Below are positions 18,632-28,155 of a stretch of 64,000 nt of DNA, in pieces (positions within the stretch are counted from its first letter, which is position 1; every line of letters starts with the position of its first letter). Under the pieces are notes generated by a model that was not told the origin of the DNA, made no database searches, and saw only the letters and a list, made by a program, of their open reading frames with translations. The translations under genes were made by a program, and so were the position numbers. The stretch lies in contig NZ_CP007456.1 of NCBI RefSeq assembly GCF_000800455.1, positions 2,306,979-2,370,978 on the forward strand, in the 5' to 3' direction. The stretch is from Bifidobacterium catenulatum PV20-2. GTDB taxonomy: Bacteria; Actinomycetota; Actinomycetes; Actinomycetales; Bifidobacteriaceae.

Positions 18632-19909
18632 CTAGTCCTTGTGCAGGTACTTCATGCATTCGTCGAGCTTCATCTCCGTACCGTTGCCCGGAGCGAGCGG
18701 TGCAACGTATCGTCCGTTCTTGATGACGGTCGGATGCACGAAGTACTCATGCTGGTTGTCCACGTATTCGACGACGCGGTCCTCCATCTCGCCAGAGACG
18801 GACACATAATCGAACATCGCAAGTTGGCTGATGGCTTCGCACAGGCCGACACCGCCCGCGTGAGGGCAGACCTTGACGCCGAACTTCTTGGCGAGCAGGT
18901 ATTCGAGGACGATTTCCTGGGGGCCGGCGACTCGGGTCGCGTCAATCTGCATGACCTTGAAGCTGCCAGCCTGCAGGTACTGCTTGTACATGACTCGGTT
19001 CTGCATCTGTTCGCCGGTGGCCACCGGAATTGGATCGATGGCCTTCTGGATTGCAGCATGTCCAAGCACGTCATCCGGGCAGGTCGGTTCCTCAACCCAC
19101 GCGAGATCGTAGTCATTGAATTTGCCGATCCATTCAATGGCCTGTGGCACATCCCAGACCTGGTTGGCGTCTACGGCGATGGCGATGTCCGGGCCGACCG
19201 CTTCACGGGCGAGCTTGAGCCTGCGCAGATCGTCTTCGAGGTTTTGACCGACCTTAAGCTTGATTTGCTTGAAGCCCATGACCTCGGTCTCTTGCTTGGC
19301 CAAACGGACCATCTTCTCGTCGGAATAGCCGAGCCATCCAGCTGCGGTTGAATATCCCGGATAGCCGACTTCCTTGAGGTGGGCGATGCGTTCCGCCTTG
19401 CCTTCCTGGGCGGCACGCAGAATCTCGATGGCTTCCTGCGGAGTGAGAGCATCGGTCAGGTAGCGGAAGTCGAGAGTCGCAACTAGCTCTTCAGGCTCCA
19501 TCTCGGAAAGGAGCAGCCAGAGCGGCTTGCCGGCGCGCTTGGCTTTGAGGTCCCACAGAGCCGAAAGCACGGCACCAATGGCCATATGCTCGACACCCTT
19601 CTCAGGGCCAAGCCAGCGTAGCTGCGAATCGCGCACGAACAGATCCCACGCGAGACGCATGTTGTCGAGCAGTTCCTCGACGTTACGGCCGATAAGGGTT
19701 TCAGACATGGAGTCGATGGCTCGGACGACGACATCATTGCCGCGGCCGATGGTGAAGACGAATCCGTTGCCGGAATCACCGGCATCCGTGGCGATGACAA
19801 CATAGGCAGAGGAATAATCCGGATCGGGGTTCATGGCGTCGGAGCCGGAGAAGGTGGCCGATGTCGGGAATCGGAAATCATAGGTGGTGACTTTGGTAAT
19901 AACGCTCAC
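18632..19909 (-). CDS. L-fuconate dehydratase (enolase superfamily)
   Basis: This 425-residue mandelate-racemase/enolase superfamily protein has KLK in FKQIKLKVGQ as the base on the second strand. Metal ligands lie in AVDANQVWD and AWVEEPTCPDD, and the late histidine in VCPHAGGVG. This pattern matches L-fuconate dehydratases, which form 2-keto-3-deoxy-L-fuconate. The start is a GTG at 19909 with GAAGGA upstream. It opens the catabolic half of the operon, just after an intrinsic terminator that closes the transporter half. Confidence 0.86.
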   Translation of the reverse strand: MSVITKVTTYDFRFPTSATFSGSDAMNPDPDYSSAYVVIATDAGDSGNGFVFTIGRGNDVVVRAIDSMSETLIGRNVEELLDNMRLAWDLFVRDSQLRWLGPEKGVEHMAIGAVLSALWDLKAKRAGKPLWLLLSEMEPEELVATLDFRYLTDALTPQEAIEILRAAQEGKAERIAHLKEVGYPGYSTAAGWLGYSDEKMVRLAKQETEVMGFKQIKLKVGQNLEDDLRRLKLAREAVGPDIAIAVDANQVWDVPQAIEWIGKFNDYDLAWVEEPTCPDDVLGHAAIQKAIDPIPVATGEQMQNRVMYKQYLQAGSFKVMQIDATRVAGPQEIVLEYLLAKKFGVKVCPHAGGVGLCEAISQLAMFDYVSVSGEMEDRVVEYVDNQHEYFVHPTVIKNGRYVAPLAPGNGTEMKLDECMKYLHKD

Positions 19910-19944
19910 GATGCGCTTCCTTCTTTGGAAAAATGTTTAATCTC

Positions 19945-19977
19945 AAAAAGGGAGGGCGGCCATTCGGCCGCCCTCCC
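19945..19977 (-). terminator. Terminator between transporter and catabolic genes
   Basis: Perfect 12-bp arms (GGGAGGGCGGCC and complement) with a 4-base loop are followed on the minus strand by TTTTT. It lies between the binding-protein gene and the dehydratase gene and probably lets only part of the transcripts continue. Confidence 0.9.
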
Positions 19978-20000
19978 TAGCGGTGGCGGGCAACCGGATG

Positions 20001-21410
<1,410 letters not shown>

Positions 21411-21500
21411 TTACTATTTTGTTGTTTTTTCAAAAGGACGGATGCCGCACGGTCACCAAGGCAACGAATGGGTGATCGTAGGGACCGTGCGGCCGAGGGT

Positions 21501-22478
21501 TCACTGCTTGACAGAACCGGCCGCGAGGCCAGACTGCCAGTACTTCTGCAGGAACATGAATGCGATGATCAACGGAACAACTGCGATAAGCGAGCCCGTG
21601 ATGATGAGGTTGTTCGGAACCTGACCGTTGGCAGTTCCCTGGGCACCCATCTTCAGCCACATGTTCAGACCGACTGTCAACGGGTAGTCGTTGGTGTCCG
21701 AGAGCATAATCAGCGGCAGGAAGTAGTTGTTCCAGACGCCAACCAGCGTGAACAGCAGTACAGTGACGAAACCTGGAGACAGCAGCGGGAAACCGACCTT
21801 CCAGAAGATGGTCCAAGTGCTTGCACCGTCCAGTTTCGCGGCTTCGATCAGCGAGACCGGAATCGAGGTCTGCGCATAGATGATCATCAAATACAAGCCG
21901 AACGGCGTAGCCAGCTGCGGAATAATCACGGCCCATGGAGTGCCGACCAGCCCGATCTTCGAATACATGAGGAACAGCGGCACGGTGATTACCGTAGAAG
22001 GAATTGACATGAATGCCAGAGTGACGGCCAGCAGGGCGTTACGTCCGGGGAATCGCATGGTGGCGATGGCATACCCAGCGAAAGTGGCAATGATGGTTGC
22101 ACCAACACCTGCTACCGCTGCGTACATGATCGTATTGAACAGCCAGCGGGTATAGGCGCCATTCTGGTAGGCGAATGTGTCTTGCACGTTCTGCCAGAAC
22201 ACATTCTTGTCATCGAACCACAGACCAAAAGAGCTGAAGATGCCCTCACTGGTCTTTGTGGAAGAGAAGATGACCCACAACAGCGGCACGAGGCAGTAGA
22301 TGACCATCAAAGCCATAATGATGTGCAACAGCCAGTTGAGCACACGCTGCTTACCAGTCAGTTTCGGAGCCGGCTCACGCTGCTGCATGCGCTTGTAACG
22401 CTTGCTTGCCTTGAGCGCCAGCTTGGCATCCCTGCGCTGGAGCGACTTGGCACGAGGTTTTGCGATTGCTTCACTCAT
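21501..22478 (-). CDS. ABC sugar permease, MalG type
   Basis: This 325-residue protein has six helices and the EAA loop (EAAKLDGASTWTIFWKVGFPL) that docks the ATPase. It has a basic N-terminal tail before the first helix. The start at 22478 overlaps the stop of the upstream permease by one base (TGATG). It works with the MalF-type partner and the lipoprotein to import the island's oligosaccharide. Confidence 0.87.
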   Translation of the reverse strand: MSEAIAKPRAKSLQRRDAKLALKASKRYKRMQQREPAPKLTGKQRVLNWLLHIIMALMVIYCLVPLLWVIFSSTKTSEGIFSSFGLWFDDKNVFWQNVQDTFAYQNGAYTRWLFNTIMYAAVAGVGATIIATFAGYAIATMRFPGRNALLAVTLAFMSIPSTVITVPLFLMYSKIGLVGTPWAVIIPQLATPFGLYLMIIYAQTSIPVSLIEAAKLDGASTWTIFWKVGFPLLSPGFVTVLLFTLVGVWNNYFLPLIMLSDTNDYPLTVGLNMWLKMGAQGTANGQVPNNLIITGSLIAVVPLIIAFMFLQKYWQSGLAAGSVKQ

Positions 22479-23389
22479 CACTTGTTCTCCCACTTGTTGC
22501 CGATGATCTTAACGACGGCGACCAAGGCCATGACGATGATGCCGACGACCAGAGAGACGGCAGCAGCATAGTTGACGTTCTGACCATTGAATGCGAGGTT
22601 GTAGGTGTAGATGTTCGGCGTATAGCTGCTGTTGATCACGTCCGGGGCAGAAGTACGCAAGATGTTCGGTTCGTTGAACAGCTGGAGCGTACCGATTACA
22701 GAGAAGAGGACTGTCATCACGATGGTGCTCTTAATCTGAGGAATCTTCACGGACCAAGCGATGCGCAGCTCCGAAGCGCCGTCAATACGGGCAGATTCGT
22801 ACAGGTCGTTCGGAATGCCGATCAGTGCAGAATAATAAATCAGCATGTTATAGCCAAGGAAGCACCAAGTGCAGATGTTTGCGATGGCGAATAGCATGAG
22901 CTGCTTCGACAGCATATTAGGAGCCGTTACGTCAAGCATGCCGGCGATTTGTCCAAAAAGACCATACTTATCGCCGTAAATGTATCCCCACATCAGCGCT
23001 GCAATGACGCCTGGGACGGCATAAGGCAGGAACAGCAGGATTCGCGGCACTGCGATATGGCGAATTCTCTGGGAGTCCAAGATAAGCGCCGCTACGAGGG
23101 ACAGAATCAGATTCATCGGAATCTGAATCGCCGCGTAAATCAGCACATTCTTAAAGCCGCCCCACAAAGCCTCATCCTTGAATGCTCGGATGAAGTTGTC
23201 GAAGCCCGCGAATGTGGTGCCGCCGAGAAGGGACTGCTTGAAGAAGCTGAGATAAAGCGCGTAGAACATCGGGATGATCATGCCGAATAGGAAGACCAAC
23301 ACGTATGGAAGACAATACAATATGCCTATGTACTCGCGCTTCGGCTTGCGCATCCCGGAAGTATCCGGTTTCGCCGTTGCATTTGTCAT
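22478..23389 (-). CDS. ABC sugar permease, MalF type
   Basis: This 303-residue permease has six helices and the EAA motif variant ESARIDGASELRIAWSVKIPQ. The ATG at 23389 is the first gene of the operon and is preceded by a purine-rich AGAAAGAG. The promoter lies about 100 bases upstream. Confidence 0.87.
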   Translation of the reverse strand: MTNATAKPDTSGMRKPKREYIGILYCLPYVLVFLFGMIIPMFYALYLSFFKQSLLGGTTFAGFDNFIRAFKDEALWGGFKNVLIYAAIQIPMNLILSLVAALILDSQRIRHIAVPRILLFLPYAVPGVIAALMWGYIYGDKYGLFGQIAGMLDVTAPNMLSKQLMLFAIANICTWCFLGYNMLIYYSALIGIPNDLYESARIDGASELRIAWSVKIPQIKSTIVMTVLFSVIGTLQLFNEPNILRTSAPDVINSSYTPNIYTYNLAFNGQNVNYAAAVSLVVGIIVMALVAVVKIIGNKWENK

Positions 23390-23472
23390 AGTTTTTCTCT
23401 TTCTTCTTAACCCGTCTGAATGAGCCTGCCAACAACATCGTTGCCATTGCCGTTTCATCCATCGGTACGTTC

Positions 23473-23501
23473 AATATACAAGGTTCTGCAAAAAAGAGCA
23501 A
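23473..23501 (-). promoter_or_regulatory. Promoter of the fucosyl-glycan operon
   Basis: On the minus strand TTGCTC and TATATT are separated by 17 bases, with the transcription start expected near 23465. Confidence 0.5.
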
Positions 23502-23521
23502 ATAAAACTTCGCTGCGCGTG

Positions 23522-23536
23522 GCGAAATTTTCTTTA
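23522..23536 (+). promoter_or_regulatory. Candidate LacI-family operator, copy 1
   Basis: GCGAAATTTTCTTTA lies 20 bases upstream of the operon's -35 box. It matches copy 2 at 14 of 15 positions when that copy is read on the other strand. Confidence 0.5.
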
Positions 23537-23680
23537 TCTTGTTTTTCCACCTTAAAAAGGGCTTTATTGCAACGATATATGCATATCATGCCCATCAAGA
23601 AAACAGCGGGCAATCGATGTTCGCGATACCCATTTCCGCTATATAGGTAGCAACACGCCGATAAAAAATCTATTCTAAAG

Positions 23681-23695
23681 TAACGAAAATTTCGC
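23681..23695 (-). promoter_or_regulatory. Candidate LacI-family operator, copy 2
   Basis: On the minus strand this reads GCGAAATTTTCGTTA and contains the palindrome CGAAAATTTCG. It abuts a TATTCT -10-like hexamer for the lacI-type gene, so it could serve autoregulation. Confidence 0.55.
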
Positions 23696-23745
23696 TATTC
23701 TATAGGTAACGTTTTTGCAGCGTCGCGTACGAAAAGAGAAGGGTC

Positions 23746-24789
23746 ATGACCACGATCAAAACAACAAACAGACCGAAGGTCTCCGATATCGCCCAAGCGG
23801 CGGGAGTATCCCCCGCCACCGTGTCCAAGGTCATCAACGGCCGTGATGGAGTCTCCGACGAGACCCGCGATAGGGTGGAACTGCTCCTCGAGGAAGCCGG
23901 GTTCCGTAAAAAACTTCCCACAACCAAAACCATGCGGTCAATCGAACTGGTCGTCAGCGAAATGACCAACAACGGATCCATGGAGATGGTCAAGGAGACA
24001 ACTTCATACGCCAGAGAGTTTGGCATCGGCATCACCGTAAGCTGCGCCAGACCGGATTCCGAGGAATACTCAACAAGAAACGAGGCCAGCAGCTGTCTCC
24101 GTAACGCCATCGAACGCAACCCACTAGGCGTCATACTTCTCTTATCAAATATCTCATCGGCCGAGGAATCGCTACTGCAGACGAGGAACATCCCATATGT
24201 AATTGTCGATCCGGTCGGCCAGGTCTCCGCTGACGCATTGGGGGTGGGCATTGATAACTGGACCGGAGGAATGCTCGCCACGCAATATCTCATATCATTA
24301 GGGCACCGACGAATCGCCGTCATCACCGGCCCCACCAATTCACAATCCTCGCAAGCGCGACTTAGCGGATACATGGCGGCGCTGCAGAAAAACGGCATCA
24401 GCGCGGATCCGCATCTCATCAAGGTTGGCGACTACGTATCCGACAAGGCATACAAGGCGGCATGCGATCTCCTGGAAATGAGGGAGCAGGACCGACCGAC
24501 CGCCATCTTCGCGTTCAACGATCTCGGCGCGATCAACGTCTATCGCGCCGCCCGACAGCACAGCATCAGTCTGCCCGAACAGTTATCGATCATCGGTTTC
24601 GACGATGTCTATCCTGCGGCAAGCATGTGTCCATCCCTGACGACCATCAGGCAGCCATTCGATCTCATCGCCAGACAATGCATCGATCTGATTCTCGAAG
24701 CGCGGGAAGGAAAGGTAGACCAGAATTACTTCATTCTTCCCACACAGCTCGTCGAACGTGAAAGCTGCACATCGCCATCACTGCTGTAA
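23746..24789 (+). CDS. LacI-family transcriptional regulator
   Basis: This 347-residue regulator has the N-terminal helix-turn-helix (KVSDIAQAAGVSPATVSKVINGR) and hinge helix, followed by a periplasmic-binding-like effector domain. It is transcribed away from the fucosyl-glycan operon. By location it is the local repressor, with L-fucose, fuconate or a fucosylated sugar as likely inducer (inference). AGAAGGG precedes the ATG. I see no clear terminator in the 24790-24876 spacer. Confidence 0.88.
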   Translation: MTTIKTTNRPKVSDIAQAAGVSPATVSKVINGRDGVSDETRDRVELLLEEAGFRKKLPTTKTMRSIELVVSEMTNNGSMEMVKETTSYAREFGIGITVSCARPDSEEYSTRNEASSCLRNAIERNPLGVILLLSNISSAEESLLQTRNIPYVIVDPVGQVSADALGVGIDNWTGGMLATQYLISLGHRRIAVITGPTNSQSSQARLSGYMAALQKNGISADPHLIKVGDYVSDKAYKAACDLLEMREQDRPTAIFAFNDLGAINVYRAARQHSISLPEQLSIIGFDDVYPAASMCPSLTTIRQPFDLIARQCIDLILEAREGKVDQNYFILPTQLVERESCTSPSLL

Positions 24790-24876
24790 CATGCAACGGC
24801 ACTCAGAATCAGCTTCCGCGAAGCACCCATGCATATGCAATCCACCTCTGTCACAAGCATTTACTTCTGTTTACCA

Positions 24877-24960
24877 GATGAAAATACAAAAGAAGCGACG
24901 AAACCGGCGAAACCCCGCACCAGAGGGATGCTTACAATGAAGCCACAACGGAACAAACGG
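24877..24960 (+). promoter_or_regulatory. Conserved promoter region of peptide gene 1
   Basis: An 18-bp box GATGAAAATACAAAAGAA (24877-24894) is followed 38 bases later by TACAAT (24933-24938). The conserved start region ATGAAGCCACAACGGAACAAA comes directly after it. All three parts recur in order and with the same box-to-TACAAT spacing at 55777-55860. The -35 position is poor, which fits dependence on an activator bound at the box. Confidence 0.6.
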
Positions 24961-25018
24961 CTCCACACGAAGCATGAACCAACAAACGAAACGACGAGCC
25001 GCGTGAAAGGAAGAAAAA

Positions 25019-25141
25019 ATGCAGAACAACACCTTCGACCAGATCGCCAACGCCAACACCGTTTCCATGGATGCCGGCCTCAGCCAGTTCGCTTTCGCCA
25101 AGGCCTCCTCCACCTTGTTTAAGAAGGCTTTCAGCAAGTAA
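25019..25141 (+). CDS. Small peptide (40 aa), paralogue 1
   Basis: This is a 40-codon open frame beginning MQNNTFDQIANAN and ending in LFKKAFSK, with GAAAGGAAG at normal spacing before the ATG and an in-frame TGA shortly upstream. It is paralogous to the gene at 56025: both share NNTFDQI, NAN, QFA, AKAS and LFKK at matching positions. The C-terminal half alternates hydrophobic and Lys/Ser residues as an amphipathic helix would. No signal peptide, double-glycine leader or processing gene is seen. I do not recognise the family. A leaderless membrane-active or signalling peptide is one possibility, not shown. Confidence 0.72.
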   Translation: MQNNTFDQIANANTVSMDAGLSQFAFAKASSTLFKKAFSK

Positions 25142-25163
25142 GATTCCATAAAAGTCTTTATCA

Positions 25164-25210
25164 AACGCCTCGGCTGCTGTGATGAACCGGTCCAGCAGCC
25201 GAGGCGTTCC
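25164..25210 (+). terminator. Terminator of peptide gene 1
   Basis: Perfect 16-bp arms (AACGCCTCGGCTGCTG and complement) flank a 13-base loop, 22 bases past the peptide stop. This shows that the peptide gene is its own transcription unit. Confidence 0.85.
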
Positions 25211-25345
25211 CATATACCTTGGACCGTCCGGCAACGGCGCACGGAACGGGCCTCGGATGATCGGAGGGAACATGGACGAGCCAGCGGATGGGCGCGGGAG
25301 CACCGGATTCCGATATGACAACAAATGGTTCGAGACCGCCACGCT

Positions 25346-25379
25346 TGCATTATTGTATCTTACAGGATACAATAATGCA
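25346..25379. promoter_or_regulatory. Operator palindrome of the toxin-antitoxin operon
   Basis: Perfect 14-bp arms (TGCATTATTGTATC and complement) surround TTACAG and run into the toxin start codon. This is the usual position for antitoxin autorepression. Confidence 0.7.
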
Positions 25380-25692
25380 TATGGAAATCCAACAAACCGA
25401 CCAGTTCCGCAAGTGGTTGCATAGGCTGCGCGACCATGCCGCCAAAGCGCGGATCACTGCCCGGATCAGACAGTGTGCACTGGCGGGACAACCGGTCGGC
25501 GATATGCACCCGGTCGGTAAAGGCGTGAACGAATTGCGTTTCTTCTTCGGCCCAGGCTACCGCGTCTACTTCGCCCAGAAAGGCAATCAGATCATGTTGC
25601 TGCTCGCCGGCGGGGACAAGACCGGACAGGACAAGACCATAAAAGAGGCACAGAAAATGCTCGAATCACTTATCAAGGAGGGACAATGGTAA
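25375..25692 (+). CDS. Type II toxin, HigB/Gp49-like (RelE superfamily)
   Basis: This 105-residue protein matches the addiction-module killer (COG3657) subgroup. It begins with FRKWLHRLRD, has GVNELRFFFGPGYRVYFA in the centre, and LLLAGGDKTGQDKTIKEAQ near the end. The invariant Arg and Tyr of that group are present. Such proteins are ribosome-dependent mRNA interferases. The ATG at 25375 has AGGA 7 bases upstream; ATG 25381 is the alternative. The gene order, toxin before antitoxin with a 7-base overlap, is typical of HigBA. Confidence 0.83.
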   Translation: MHMEIQQTDQFRKWLHRLRDHAAKARITARIRQCALAGQPVGDMHPVGKGVNELRFFFGPGYRVYFAQKGNQIMLLLAGGDKTGQDKTIKEAQKMLESLIKEGQW

Positions 25693-25979
25693 GCATCAGC
25701 AATTTTGATGCCAGCGAATACATCGAAAACGAAGAAGACGCCATCGCATACCTCAACGCCGCCGCGGAAACCGGCGACCCGGCGCTTCTGCAGGCCGCCA
25801 TCGGCGACATAGCCAAGGCGCGTGGCATGGGCCAAATCGCCAAGGAAGCCGGAGTCGGCCGCGAAAGCCTCTACAAAAGCCTCAACAAAGAAGGCAACCC
25901 AAGTTTCCGCACCATCGTCAAGGTCGTCGATGCACTTGGAGGCCGACTTGTCATCGAACCCGTGCCCGCCACGGCATGA
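25686..25979 (+). CDS. Antitoxin, HigA-like with helix-turn-helix
   Basis: This 97-residue protein is of the addiction-module antidote (COG3636) type. A conserved start (FDASEYIENEEDAIAYLNAA) precedes the helix-turn-helix KARGMGQIAKEAGVGRESLYKSL. It should neutralise the toxin and bind the palindrome at 25346-25379. Confidence 0.83.
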   Translation: MVSISNFDASEYIENEEDAIAYLNAAAETGDPALLQAAIGDIAKARGMGQIAKEAGVGRESLYKSLNKEGNPSFRTIVKVVDALGGRLVIEPVPATA

Positions 25980-26010
25980 AAGAATTCCATCATTTTTATG
26001 CTGCCTGTCA

Positions 26011-26045
26011 ACTCTGGCAGTCATGCTGACTACCAGAGTCTTTGT
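26011..26045 (+). terminator. Terminator of the toxin-antitoxin operon
   Basis: Arms ACTCTGGCAGTCA and TGACTACCAGAGT pair with one mismatch over a 3-base loop, followed by a T-rich end. Confidence 0.7.
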
Positions 26046-26158
26046 TACTCATCTATGTAAATATTATTCTGATACTGATGCTCTTGCTCGTCCCACATGG
26101 GATCAGCCTTTGCAGCCCACACCGGAAAAACGATTCTGCAAACAGCATGATCCTGTAA

Positions 26159-26275
26159 ATCATTAATCTCATCCTGTCCGCCGCGACCATGCTCGTCATT
26201 GCACCGTTGCTCATCGCGTTCTTCATTTTCCAACGTCAGTTCATCAGCAGCTTTATGATGTCCGGCATTAAATGA
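26159..26275 (+). pseudogene. 3' remnant of an ABC sugar-permease gene
   Basis: After an in-frame TAA, 38 codons read as the last helix and tail of a MalG-type permease (LVIAPLLIAFFIFQRQFISSF, then a TGA after GIK). The rest of the gene is gone. The fragment lies tail-to-tail with the reductase gene and shows that a sugar transporter once stood here. Confidence 0.65.
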
Positions 26276-26285
26276 TATCGAGTGC

Positions 26286-28052
26286 CTACGCGCCGACCAG
26301 TTCAAGCATCTGCGGAATGCTCTTCTTGCCGAACTCGACCCGCTGCGTGCCGTCGGCCCGTGTGATGACGATGCAGGGCACGCTCATCGCGCCATAATGG
26401 TCCCTAAGCTCGGGGAAGTGCGCAACATCGTAGGCCTCGACGCGCACGGCCGGGTTCAGCGAAGCGATACGCTGGGAAGCGAGCACGGTCTCCGGGCACA
26501 TCGTGCAGGTGAGCGAGACGAGGATCATGATGCTCAATGGGTCCGTGATGGACCGCGCCCGTTCGATCAGATCATCGTCCAACGGCTGACCGGGACCGGC
26601 CACGTTGTACAGGCCCAGCACGAACGAATTGAATTCATGGCCGGAAGGCACACCATGGAAGGCAAGGCCGGTCGGCTCGCCGTCCACCACCATGCGCACA
26701 CATGGGCGCGCGGCGGGCAGCACGCTGTCGACGTCGAACACCGCACGGCCCGTATCGTCCTTCTTGTACTCGCCATCAACCACCGTCGATTTCAGCTTGC
26801 CGCCGGACAACGCGACCAACGCATCAATGAATCCCCGCAGTTCCGTAGACAGCGGCGTATCGTCCAGCTCCAAAGCAAGCGTGACCGGCCGAGACATGCG
26901 GCCAAAGACCACGTTGAGCTGCTGTCTGGTGGCGTCGGAGAACAATTCGCCGGGTTTCCTGACGGCGTTCGCCGCGGCAGCGGCATCGGCGCTGCGTTGG
27001 GCGGGTGCCGGCGCGGGCGTGGTGCCGACCACCGAGGCGGCTTTTGTCTTCGCTGTGGACTGCTCATAGACGTAGGAGGCCGGACGCTGTGGCGTCAAGC
27101 CGGTTTTCTCGCTCATCCGCTTGGCGTACCGTTCCAACTCCACCGCGGCAATAGCGCCATCAGCGGTGGCAGTAACCACTTGCCGCAGGTTTTTGGCCCG
27201 CAAATCACCAGCCGCGTACACGCCCGGCACTGAGGTTTCGAGATAGCCGTGCGTAACCACGTAACCATAATCGTCCAGCTCCACCACGCCGCGCACCAAA
27301 TCCGTGGCAGGCACATATCCTGCGAACACGAACACTCCGAACGTACCACCGTCAGCAGGTTTCCACGTTTCGGTCTGGCCGGTGACCCGGTTCAGGATCG
27401 AAGCTTCACGTAAGCCGCCTTGTCCAGCAGTGACGCCTTGCAGCTCGACTTGGTAACGCACGTCGATTTTCGGATTGTTTTTGGCTGCGGCGGCCACCGT
27501 GGCGTCGCAGGTGAAGTCCCGTTCCCGCACGAGAACGGTGACTTTGGAGGCGTATGTGGTCAGGAACACGGATTCCTCGGCTGCTGCGAACCCTCCGCCG
27601 ACCACCAGTACTTCCTTACCGGCAAAGAACTCGCCATCGCAGGTGGCGCAGTAGGCCACACCGCGGCCAGCATATTCGGACTCCCCTTCGAACCCTAGTT
27701 TACGTGGGCTGGCACCGGTGGCGATGAGAATACCAAAAGCCTTCAAGTCACCACGCGAGGTATGCACGGTTTTGACGTCACCATGCACGTCAAGGCCGAT
27801 GGCTTCGGCGGATAGGAATTCAGCGCCGAAGTCCTGCGCCTGCTGACGCATGGTCTGGGTAAGTGCACGGCCAGTGGTGCGGCCGACGCCCGGATAATTG
27901 ACTACCTCATTGGTGATGGTGATCTGTCCGCCGAAATCGTCTTTCTCGAGAATCAACACGCGATATCGGGCGCGAGCCAGATACAATCCCGCCGTCAAAC
28001 CAGCAGGACCGCCGCCGACGACTATAACGTCATACAAATCATTTCGAGACAT
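26286..28052 (-). CDS. Thioredoxin reductase fused to C-terminal glutaredoxin-like domain
   Basis: This is a 588-residue flavoprotein. Residues 1-310 are a thioredoxin-reductase module with FAD motif GGGPAG and the redox pair CATC at 135-138. After an Ala/Pro/Lys linker (about 330-370) comes a tandem thioredoxin-fold domain with CTMC at about 516-519. This is AhpF turned round: AhpF carries the CxxC module at its N-terminus. Located just downstream of ahpC, it most likely passes NAD(P)H electrons to AhpC for peroxide removal. That partnership is inferred from the gene order. Confidence 0.85.
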   Translation of the reverse strand: MSRNDLYDVIVVGGGPAGLTAGLYLARARYRVLILEKDDFGGQITITNEVVNYPGVGRTTGRALTQTMRQQAQDFGAEFLSAEAIGLDVHGDVKTVHTSRGDLKAFGILIATGASPRKLGFEGESEYAGRGVAYCATCDGEFFAGKEVLVVGGGFAAAEESVFLTTYASKVTVLVRERDFTCDATVAAAAKNNPKIDVRYQVELQGVTAGQGGLREASILNRVTGQTETWKPADGGTFGVFVFAGYVPATDLVRGVVELDDYGYVVTHGYLETSVPGVYAAGDLRAKNLRQVVTATADGAIAAVELERYAKRMSEKTGLTPQRPASYVYEQSTAKTKAASVVGTTPAPAPAQRSADAAAAANAVRKPGELFSDATRQQLNVVFGRMSRPVTLALELDDTPLSTELRGFIDALVALSGGKLKSTVVDGEYKKDDTGRAVFDVDSVLPAARPCVRMVVDGEPTGLAFHGVPSGHEFNSFVLGLYNVAGPGQPLDDDLIERARSITDPLSIMILVSLTCTMCPETVLASQRIASLNPAVRVEAYDVAHFPELRDHYGAMSVPCIVITRADGTQRVEFGKKSIPQMLELVGA

Positions 28053-28089
28053 AACGACTCCCTTCGTGCCTTGCCCTGGCTGTTCAAGG

Positions 28090-28116
28090 GGTTGCCCGGA
28101 GGTTCTCCGGACAACC
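28090..28116 (-). terminator. Hairpin between ahpC and the reductase gene
   Basis: Imperfect 12-bp arms (GGTTGCCCGGAG against CTCCGGACAACC) with a 3-base loop lie in the spacer. No good T-run follows, so it may be an attenuator or mRNA-stability element. Confidence 0.5.
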
Positions 28117-28155
28117 TTGTCGGGTTAGATTAACAATCCGTCCATCAAGCGACGA

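Noticed and set aside
24829..25122. 97-codon frame overlapping peptide gene 1
   Set aside because: It is in another frame, is Arg/His-rich and is not preserved at the paralogous locus, where the equivalent frame stops after nine codons.
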